Positions 26,102 to 32,612 of a stretch of DNA of 51,403 nt are shown here, one piece after another (the stretch's first letter is position 1; the number at the start of each line of letters is the position of its first letter). The position numbers were made by a program, and so were the translations under genes. The notes beneath the pieces are model-generated. The model was not told where the DNA came from and made no database searches. It was given only the letters and a program-made list of their open reading frames with translations. The DNA comes from JBEKTY01 sp049515555 (GTDB taxonomy: Bacteria; Planctomycetota; Planctomycetia; Pirellulales; Thermoguttaceae): contig JBEKTY010000038.1 of the NCBI GenBank assembly GCA_049515555.1, forward strand, positions 1 to 51,403. Reading direction: 5' to 3'.

Positions 26102-27279
26102 AAGCAGTGCTTGGCGGTTGGCTCAAAACGCTTGTAGGTTAACAGGAACTCCTGGTGTCCCAGCGACTCGGAAGCCGTGGGCTCGCCGTCGGCCGTGGCG
26201 GCGATACGCTCGATCAGCTCGCCGGCCACTTCATCGAGCGTGGAGCGGTCCTCGAGAATCCGGCCGGCGTCGATGTCCATGTCTTCGCGCAGGCGGCGAT
26301 AGGTCTCCGGATTGGCGCAGACCTTGACGACCGGCGCAATGGCCGATCCGACGACGGAGCCCAGACCGGTGGAGAACAGGATCATGTGTGCGCCGCAGGC
26401 CATCAGGTCGGCGGCCTCGGTGTTGTCGCTGATGTTGGGGAAGCCGAAGCGCACTTCGCCGTCGGGCACGACGTCCAGGAGGTACAGGCCGCCGCGGGGC
26501 GGGCGGTCGCCGGGCCGCAGCAGGCCCGATACCGGCCGGCAGCCGCTCTTGGCGTAGGCCCCCAGCGACTTCTCCTCCTGGGTCGTCAGGCCGCCTTCGG
26601 CGTTGCCCGGGGCGAAGCTGCCGTGACCGAGCACGCGGTGATAGCGCTCGGCCTTGATAACCGCGGCGGCCAATTCCCGGGCCAGCTCGGGCGTGGTCGC
26701 ACGGCCGGCCAGGTGCTGCTCGCAACCGACCATCTCGTTGGTTTCCTCGAAGATGGCCGTCGCGGAGCGATCGACCAGCCAGTCGAAGGCTTTGCCGATT
26801 GCCGGGTTGGCCGTCAGGCCGCTGGTGGCGTCCGATCCGCCGCAGATCGTTCCCACCACCAGCTCGGCGAGTTGCATCTCGACCCGGGGGGCGCCGGACA
26901 ACTGCCCAAGGGCCTGCTCGACCCAGCGGCGTCCGGCGGCCGTGGTGGCCCGGGTGCCGCCCGCTTCCTGGATCACCAGCATTTCGACCGGCCGGCCCGA
27001 GCGGCGCACCGCTTCGGCCAGCTCCCGGCGATGGAAACTCTCGCACCCCAGCGAGACCAACAGCACCGCGCCGACGTTGGGATGCGTACACAGGCAGTCC
27101 ATGACCCGCTCGGCGTAGGGGCTGGGGTAACAACCGGGAAACCCGATCAGGTGCACGCCGCGCTCGCGGTACGGCAGCGCGATCTCCCGCGCTACGTGGT
27201 GCGCGCACTCCACCAGATAAACCACCAGCACGTGGTTGCGGATGCCCTTCCGCCCGTCCTCTCGCGGGTAGCCTTTCAC
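26089..27279 (-). CDS. UxaA-family sugar-acid dehydratase, large (C-terminal) subunit
   Basis: Altronate/galactarate dehydratase-type catalytic part, 396 residues, cytoplasmic. These enzymes remove water from hexuronate-derived acids to give 2-keto-3-deoxy acids. Family segments: GYPREDGRKGIRNHVLVV at the N-terminus, IGFPGCYPSPYAE, LLVSLGCES, TICGGSDATSGLTANPAIG, EETNEMVGCEQ, FPNISDNTEAADLMACGAH, TGLGSVVGSAIAPVVKVCAN and DMDIDAGRIL. Conserved Cys, Asp and Glu residues of the iron site appear present. The SAF-domain part is encoded separately upstream (27552-27878), as in two-subunit relatives. Its last codons and stop lie in a large inverted repeat. Exact substrate (altronate, galactarate, or another) is not readable. 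Confidence 0.9.
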   Translation of the reverse strand: MKGYPREDGRKGIRNHVLVVYLVECAHHVAREIALPYRERGVHLIGFPGCYPSPYAERVMDCLCTHPNVGAVLLVSLGCESFHRRELAEAVRRSGRPVEMLVIQEAGGTRATTAAGRRWVEQALGQLSGAPRVEMQLAELVVGTICGGSDATSGLTANPAIGKAFDWLVDRSATAIFEETNEMVGCEQHLAGRATTPELARELAAAVIKAERYHRVLGHGSFAPGNAEGGLTTQEEKSLGAYAKSGCRPVSGLLRPGDRPPRGGLYLLDVVPDGEVRFGFPNISDNTEAADLMACGAHMILFSTGLGSVVGSAIAPVVKVCANPETYRRLREDMDIDAGRILEDRSTLDEVAGELIERIAATADGEPTASESLGHQEFLLTYKRFEPTAKHCLAGG

Positions 27280-27326
27280 TCCTGGAAACTCCTAGGTGGG
27301 TTCTTTGCGAAGTGCGGATGCCCGGT

Positions 27327-27545
27327 CCCCTCTCCCTCCGGGAGAGGGTTAGGGTGAGGGAAACCAGGTGCGGATGCTGTCTGTGCGGTTTTCGTGATCG
27401 ACGCGGCCTTCCCTCGCCCCGGCCCTCTCCCGGAGGGAGAGGGGGACAGAACGCTGCCCTCACCCCGGCCCTCTCCCGGTCGTGCCGCAACGGCACGCGG
27501 GAGAGGGGGACCAGTTGCGCGGCCCTCGCCGCAATTTGCAAAACT
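27327..27545 (+). repeat. Composite repeat P1, copy A (with extra hairpin)
   Basis: Hairpin CCCTCTCCCTCCGGGAGAGG with TTAGGGTGAGGG (27327-27360), a 50-nt spacer containing TTTTCGTGATCGACGCG, an inverted hairpin (27411-27446), an additional hairpin (27457-27511) whose loop contains the nested palindrome GTGCCGCAACGGCAC, and a tail GGACCAGTTGCGCGGCCCTC followed by CAATTTG and CTCCAG. It fills the gap between the two UxaA-type genes. Confidence 0.85.
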
Positions 27546-27551
27546 CCAGTG

Positions 27552-27878
27552 TTAATCCGCGGCCGCGCCGGGCTCGCGCGTGAACGTGGGAAAGTAGTCG
27601 CTCTTAAGGTTGTGTACGTGTACGTGCTGGCCGACCTCGATCGGGCGGGTGGCCGAGCCGATCGGGCAGCCGTACTTGCAGACCTTCTCGCCCTGGGCGA
27701 TGGCCGCCACGGCCACCTTGTGGCCCATGGGAATGCGGTCTCGCAGCGTGATCTGCGCGCCGTCCAGCCGAACCGACTCGCCCGGGGCGAAATCAGCGGT
27801 GGCGACGGCGACGTTGTCCGTCGGGGCAAGTCGCAGCAAGCGGCCTCGGTTCGGTGGGTGTTGTTCAGGATCGGGCAT
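27552..27878 (-). CDS. UxaA-family SAF-domain protein, small (N-terminal) subunit
   Basis: 108-residue SAF-fold protein that pairs with the large UxaA-type subunit. It shows NVAVATADFAPGESVRLDG, then DRIPMGHKVAVAAIAQGE with the conserved His-Lys, then KYGCPIGSATRPIEVGQHVH, the usual SAF order and length. It is encoded upstream of the large subunit on the same strand with a 272-base gap occupied by composite repeats, which is wide for two subunits of one enzyme. No strong ribosome site is visible (GGGG about 15 bases upstream). Confidence 0.88.
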   Translation of the reverse strand: MPDPEQHPPNRGRLLRLAPTDNVAVATADFAPGESVRLDGAQITLRDRIPMGHKVAVAAIAQGEKVCKYGCPIGSATRPIEVGQHVHVHNLKSDYFPTFTREPGAAAD

Positions 27879-27892
27879 GGCGGGGGCGGGGA

Positions 27893-28055
<163 letters not shown>

Positions 28056-28058
28056 CTC

Positions 28059-31000
28059 CTACCAGCGGAAGAAGCGGTACGGATCATCCCAGGCCTCGGG
28101 TTGGTCGAGATAGAACGAATCGAGCCAGCGCTTTTCCGGGCTGGCCGCCGTCAGCGGGCTACTGAAGCGGGCCAAGAGCGGAGTGGGGGCGGCCACGCCC
28201 ATGTTCGCCAGCAGCCGCGCCAGTTGGAACGCAGTTCGGCGGTAGGTCCGCCGCAGGTTCTGCTGCTCGCCGAAGGAAGGCGGGGTCCGCTCGGAGCGGT
28301 CCAGCGTGTAGGGCGGGAACTGGCAGAAGACCACGTTGCAGTCGAGTGCCTTGGCGAGCACGCCGTCGCCGACGAGCGTGGCCCCGGCCGCCACAAGGGG
28401 CATCACGCGCGGGGCGCGGTTGTGTACGTCGGCCGGCCCCACGCCGGCCAGCAGCGAGTCGGCCCGCGCCGGCTGGAAGTAGGCGGCCACGTGCTCCGCT
28501 TTCTTCATGCGCACCTGGAAGGGGAGTATCGCCGCGGCATCGCGCTGGTCGAGGCCGAGGGCCAGCAGGTGGCCGCCCGCGGTGAGGAACTGTGCGATGT
28601 CCGCCGCGCTGGCGGCCAACTTCTGCCCCCCGCCGCCGCCCACCACCAGCACCTGGTCGGCCGAGAGCTTACCGCCCTCATAATCGCTCACCGCGATGCC
28701 CGAAAACTCCAGATGCCGCCGGCCGGCCGGATCGCCCGCGTACACGGCTTGCCGCCTGGCGGCCGGCTTCCACGCCGCCACGTAGCGGAGCATGTTGCGG
28801 GTCAGCGTCTCGGCGGCCGGGTCCGGCTCGCTGCGGCCGCTCACGTCGAGCTGGCACAGCAGCAGCAGTCCCTGGCCTTCGCGGTATTCCATCAAGGGGC
28901 TGTACTGGAGGCTGTAGCCGCCGTCGAGGATGGGCAGGAAGTCGCCGCGGGCGGGCTTCTCGATCAGCACCGAGGCCACGTTGCCGCGATTGCCGCAGCG
29001 CCACACGCGGGGCACTTCGATGTCGCACCACTTGACCGCCGGCCCGCCGTAGGTGCGGCTGGTGGCATAGGTCAGCCGCGGCGGCAGCAGTGTGGCCGCG
29101 CCTCGCCAGTCGCGGAGGTTCTCCGGCTCCAGGGCGGCCAGCAGCGGATGATCCGCCACGCGGCGGAAGATCTGCCGCAGGCCGTACTCGGCCACGCGGA
29201 ACCCCAGCCGCCGCTCGAGCACCGCGGCGGTCTGCTCGAAGAGAATGACTTTCAACCCGTCGCGGATGCGGCCGACGTCGGGGCCAGGCCCATCCGTCCC
29301 CAGCGCCCCTTTGCCGACGACGAGGATGTCGTACCCGCTAAGATCCGTGCCGGGCTGGACCGGCTGAGATGGAACCTCGATCCGCGTCAAAAGCGCGGCG
29401 GTCTCGCCTTTGGGATCGAAGATGGCGATGCGGGCCGCCACCCGCTCCGCGGCCGGGGGTGGCAGCACGTCAACGGTAAAGGTATCCTTCTGCACGTCGC
29501 CGTCGCCGAAATCGACGCTGGCGCTGAGATCATACTTTCCCGGCGCCAGGCTGTCCGGCAGCTTGAATCGCAGCGGAACCCGCTCCTGCTGGCCGGTGGC
29601 GATGCTGACTTGCTTGACGTCGGCCACGGCCTGGGGCAGCGCGAGCGACCAGCGGCAGTCGGCCGTCACCGTTTCACGCGAGTTGTTAATGACGATCAGT
29701 TGCTTTTCGACGGTTTCGCCCGGCAGGAAGTTGTGGTCCTTGCTGGTGAAGGCCGAGGGCTTGCCGCCGATGTAGGCCAGAAGCGGCCTGTTGTTCCGCA
29801 CCACGGCCCGGCCGTCGGCCGTCGCCACCCAATCGGACGGCTGGAAGGCCAGGTCCCAGCGCTCATACTGCTCGCCGATATAGTCGGGGCTGAAGCCGGG
29901 GCGCTGCAGGTTATCCCAATCGACCGGTAGCTGTTTGCGGCTCTTATCCACTCCGCCGCGCAGGCTCCAGAAGAAGTCGTGCTCCCAGGGCGAGATGGCC
30001 GACAGGCCCCAGGTGCGAAAAGCCCGCCAGTTGTCGGCCAGGTACATGCCGATGATCTCGTGCTGGGCGGCGAACACGTTTGAGCCGACCTGGTGCGGGT
30101 AATCCCAGCGATGCCACAGCCGGCCCGCGCGGAACTGCTCGGCCTCCCAGCGGAGGTTCTTCTTTTCTTCCTCGCCGACCTGGTAGGCCCGGTCGCCGAT
30201 GAATTGCGCGCTCCACTCGGCGATGCAGAACTCCCAGGGCACGACCGCGTTGCCGAAAGTCCGGCGGCCTTTGTACCAGCCGCGGTACATGGTCCAGTCC
30301 CAGGTGCAGGGCACCATGTACTCGCAAGTGAACATGGGCTTGACGCCCTCGGTGGCCCAGTGCTCGAACCAGTCGTCGAGCTCCTGGGCGGGGGCCATGT
30401 TGGTGTAGAAGTTGCTCGTGTGCATCGAGCCCAGGTTGCCCGAGGAGTGGTGGTAGACGATGCGCCCCGGGTCCAGCCGGGCCACGATCGCTTCGGCCTG
30501 CACCGCGCGCTTGAGGTTGTTGGCCGACCATTGGCTGCGGGCACTGTGGATGCCGTCGATCAGCTCCGGGTTCATGTCCTCGTCGTAGCCGGTGGAGTTG
30601 TGGCTCATGGAATAGAAGACCACCGACGGATGGCTGCCCGCCACGCGGACGTAGAACTTCGCGTGCTGCGCGTAGCCGTTGTTCTGCTGCGCGTCGGGGA
30701 CCTGCCAGTCGTATTGCGCGAAATGCGGCTGCGAGAGGGAGACGAGCATGCCCACGTCGTCGGCGGCCCGCAAAATCTCCTCGAAGCCCAGATGGCTGCC
30801 CGGCTCGCAGCCGTAGTTGTGCGTATAGACGAAGTTTATGCCGACGGCCTTCAGCCGCAGCAGGCTTTCCTTGGCCCCCGCGTAGCTGGCCGTAGCGGCG
30901 CTAACCTGGGCATTGTCCAGCGGCAGGGCCGAGAGGAACAGCCGCGTGCCGTTGAGGTAGAAGTCCCGGCCGTCGATCCAGAACTCGCGAAACCCGAAGC

Positions 31001-32075
31001 GCAAGGGGTGGGCCACGTCGCGCACCTGGCCGCCGTCTTCTACCAGCGAGAGCGCCACTTCGTGCACGTTCTGCGGCGTGTGCAGGTCCCACAGCTTGGC
31101 GGGCTTCCATTTCTCGGTCACCGTCAGGCGGCCTTCGTGCAGGTCCGCCGCTTGGAAGGCCGGGCTAGTGAACTCCTTGACCTTGCTCCCGTGGTCGGTG
31201 ATGAAGGCGCGGAGCGTGTACCGGGCCTGCGGCGCCAGGCCCTCAAGCGCCGTCGTCAACGTGATCTCGCCCTTGCGCAGCGCGGTATCGACCTTTACGC
31301 CACCGATGCGCGGGCCCGCGGGCGTGCCGGCCAGGTAAACATCGCCGCACAGCCCGCGCCGCGCCACTTCGCCCCGCCCCCGCTTGGCGGCGTTGGTGTC
31401 GTTGAACATGAGCATGATCTCGTGGAAGGGCTTGGCCACCACGAGCAGGCTGAGCACGTGCCGGCTGCCGGGCGGACAGACCGCGGTCAGGTCCAGCTCG
31501 CCGCCGGGGAATTGCAACTGGCCCGCCTTCCGGCCGTCCACGTACACGGCGGCGCTGGAATTCAAATATTCCAGCCCCAGGGCCACGCGGCGGCCGGCCC
31601 ACTCCTTCGGCACGCTGATCGGGCGCTGATACCAGGCCGCGCTGACCGCCCCCAGACGTTCAGCCTTCCAGCTCGGGTGCGGGTAGACCGTCTGGCTGTC
31701 CTTCCGCAGGTAGTCGGTGCTTCCCGGCCAGCAGCCGGGGACCTTGAAATAGCCCCAGTTTCCCGCCGGCGGCTGGTCGCTGCGGCTCTCGGTAGGCTGC
31801 CACAGCCACAAGGCGTTGATCGAGATCCGCTCCCGCGTGGGCGTTGTCTCGTGGTACGCCCGGCCCAGGTCCCAGACGGCCTTCACGCCTTCGGGCAGCC
31901 CCACGGCGAAGCGGTCGTCGCCGGCCGCACTGCCCACACTGCCAATCACGTACAACAGGGCGGCCAGCGGAACGATCAAAAGGCTTTCCATCCATAACAG
32001 GGCAACCAGTGGGACGATCAAGAGGCTTCTCGTCCGTAACCGGGCAACCAGTGGAACGATCAAAAGGCTTCTCAT
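28059..32075 (-). CDS. Exported glycoside hydrolase family 2-like protein with triplicated signal-peptide core
   Basis: Very large (1338 residues) beta-galactosidase-type protein. ATG 32075 follows GAGGAG by 7 bases. The first 42 residues are three 14-residue repeats (RSLLIVPLVARLRT and variants) forming an unusually long hydrophobic signal; an in-frame ATG at 31991 keeps only one unit. The GH2 order follows: jelly-roll sugar-binding domain (YFKVPGCWPG, AAWYQRPISVP, YVDGRKAG), Ig-like domain, TIM barrel (FYLNGTRLFL, GINFVYTHNYGC). Near residue 488 the usual NE acid/base is replaced by SMSHNSTGYDED, while FTCEYM near 585 keeps the expected nucleophile Glu. The C-terminal third has a glutamine-amidotransferase-like or structural domain not recognised. 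Substrate unknown; catalysis uncertain. Confidence 0.85.
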   Translation of the reverse strand: MRSLLIVPLVARLRTRSLLIVPLVALLWMESLLIVPLAALLYVIGSVGSAAGDDRFAVGLPEGVKAVWDLGRAYHETTPTRERISINALWLWQPTESRSDQPPAGNWGYFKVPGCWPGSTDYLRKDSQTVYPHPSWKAERLGAVSAAWYQRPISVPKEWAGRRVALGLEYLNSSAAVYVDGRKAGQLQFPGGELDLTAVCPPGSRHVLSLLVVAKPFHEIMLMFNDTNAAKRGRGEVARRGLCGDVYLAGTPAGPRIGGVKVDTALRKGEITLTTALEGLAPQARYTLRAFITDHGSKVKEFTSPAFQAADLHEGRLTVTEKWKPAKLWDLHTPQNVHEVALSLVEDGGQVRDVAHPLRFGFREFWIDGRDFYLNGTRLFLSALPLDNAQVSAATASYAGAKESLLRLKAVGINFVYTHNYGCEPGSHLGFEEILRAADDVGMLVSLSQPHFAQYDWQVPDAQQNNGYAQHAKFYVRVAGSHPSVVFYSMSHNSTGYDEDMNPELIDGIHSARSQWSANNLKRAVQAEAIVARLDPGRIVYHHSSGNLGSMHTSNFYTNMAPAQELDDWFEHWATEGVKPMFTCEYMVPCTWDWTMYRGWYKGRRTFGNAVVPWEFCIAEWSAQFIGDRAYQVGEEEKKNLRWEAEQFRAGRLWHRWDYPHQVGSNVFAAQHEIIGMYLADNWRAFRTWGLSAISPWEHDFFWSLRGGVDKSRKQLPVDWDNLQRPGFSPDYIGEQYERWDLAFQPSDWVATADGRAVVRNNRPLLAYIGGKPSAFTSKDHNFLPGETVEKQLIVINNSRETVTADCRWSLALPQAVADVKQVSIATGQQERVPLRFKLPDSLAPGKYDLSASVDFGDGDVQKDTFTVDVLPPPAAERVAARIAIFDPKGETAALLTRIEVPSQPVQPGTDLSGYDILVVGKGALGTDGPGPDVGRIRDGLKVILFEQTAAVLERRLGFRVAEYGLRQIFRRVADHPLLAALEPENLRDWRGAATLLPPRLTYATSRTYGGPAVKWCDIEVPRVWRCGNRGNVASVLIEKPARGDFLPILDGGYSLQYSPLMEYREGQGLLLLCQLDVSGRSEPDPAAETLTRNMLRYVAAWKPAARRQAVYAGDPAGRRHLEFSGIAVSDYEGGKLSADQVLVVGGGGGQKLAASAADIAQFLTAGGHLLALGLDQRDAAAILPFQVRMKKAEHVAAYFQPARADSLLAGVGPADVHNRAPRVMPLVAAGATLVGDGVLAKALDCNVVFCQFPPYTLDRSERTPPSFGEQQNLRRTYRRTAFQLARLLANMGVAAPTPLLARFSSPLTAASPEKRWLDSFYLDQPEAWDDPYRFFRW

Positions 32076-32081
32076 CCTGCG
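31956..32081 (-). repeat. Three tandem 42-bp repeats in the GH2 signal-peptide region
   Basis: Units at 31956-31997, 31998-32039 and 32040-32081 share AACGATCAAAAGGCTT (with GGGACGATCAAGAGG in the middle one). Each encodes 14 residues around SLLIVPLVALL, so the frame is kept. Confidence 0.9.
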
Positions 32082-32119
32082 CTCCTCAGAAAGGTCGGCT
32101 GCGCATTGGAACCGCGGAC

Positions 32120-32125
32120 ATTATA
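32120..32125 (-). promoter_or_regulatory. -10 element for the GH2 gene
   Basis: Minus-strand TATAAT about 45 bases upstream of the ATG. The -35 position falls within a P8 repeat (32140-32169) and is not a good match. Confidence 0.4.
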
Positions 32126-32139
32126 ACACCTTGCGCGCT

Positions 32140-32169
32140 GGGTGCCACTGCTGGCTTGTCCAGCAGTGG
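32140..32169. repeat. Palindromic repeat family P8, copy 1
   Basis: GGGTGCCACTGCTGGCTTG then CCAGCAGTGG; hairpin CACTGCTGG/CCAGCAGTG. The same hairpin in reverse is part of a larger nested element at 51001-51065. Confidence 0.75.
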
Positions 32170-32190
32170 TATAAGCACGACGGAAGCCGC

Positions 32191-32196
32191 TATAAT
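32191..32196 (+). promoter_or_regulatory. -10 element for the small membrane protein gene
   Basis: Perfect TATAAT, 77 bases before ATG 32273, facing away from the GH2 promoter. The -35 is weak. Confidence 0.35.
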
Positions 32197-32272
32197 GCAC
32201 AGGAGTTACAGGGGACTGTACCCTTCGGCCGAGGCGGCCTGCGGCAAGCACTGACACGATTGGAGTTGAGAC

Positions 32273-32464
32273 ATGAGCGGCAAGGGCTATTTCGTCGTCT
32301 CCGGCAGTATCTTTGGCCTGGTGGCGCTTGCGCACCTTGCCCGGGCGGTCTACCAGGCGCCGGTCGAGGTCGCGGGCTGGGCGGTGCCGATCTGGCCGTC
32401 CTGGGGTGGCCTGGTGGTGGCAGGCCTCCTGTGCGTGTGGGCCTTCCGGCTTCTGCGGCAGTAG
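32273..32464 (+). CDS. Small membrane protein, two transmembrane helices
   Basis: 63-residue protein of unknown function. TTGGAG lies 7-8 bases before the ATG. Two hydrophobic segments (about residues 8-26, VVSGSIFGLVALAHLARAV; and 38-60, PIWPSWGGLVVAGLLCVWAF) are joined by a short loop, and the C-terminus is basic (RLLRQ). It has its own upstream TATAAT and is transcribed away from the GH2 gene. Small helical-hairpin proteins like this are common and usually uncharacterised; I propose no function. Confidence 0.7.
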   Translation: MSGKGYFVVSGSIFGLVALAHLARAVYQAPVEVAGWAVPIWPSWGGLVVAGLLCVWAFRLLRQ

Positions 32465-32502
32465 GCAAGCGACCGGGTGGCCTTCCGCTTTCTGCTTACA
32501 CG

Positions 32503-32609
32503 GGATTATTCGTCGAGGCTCGTAGTGACCCGATTTATCGGGTCTGAACTGTGCGATCAGGTCAAGGACCGCATGAATGCGGTCACTACGAACGATTGGT
32601 GAATAATCC
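32503..32609. repeat. Nested palindromic repeat (cloverleaf-like), family P9
   Basis: Outer arms GGATTATTC/GAATAATCC, second arms CGTAGTGACC (32521-32530)/GGTCACTACG (32581-32590), and two inner hairpins (CCCGATTTATCGGG and GACCGCATGAATGCGGTC). It fills the gap between the convergent small-membrane-protein and PQQ-protein genes. Confidence 0.85.
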
Positions 32610-32612
32610 GGG

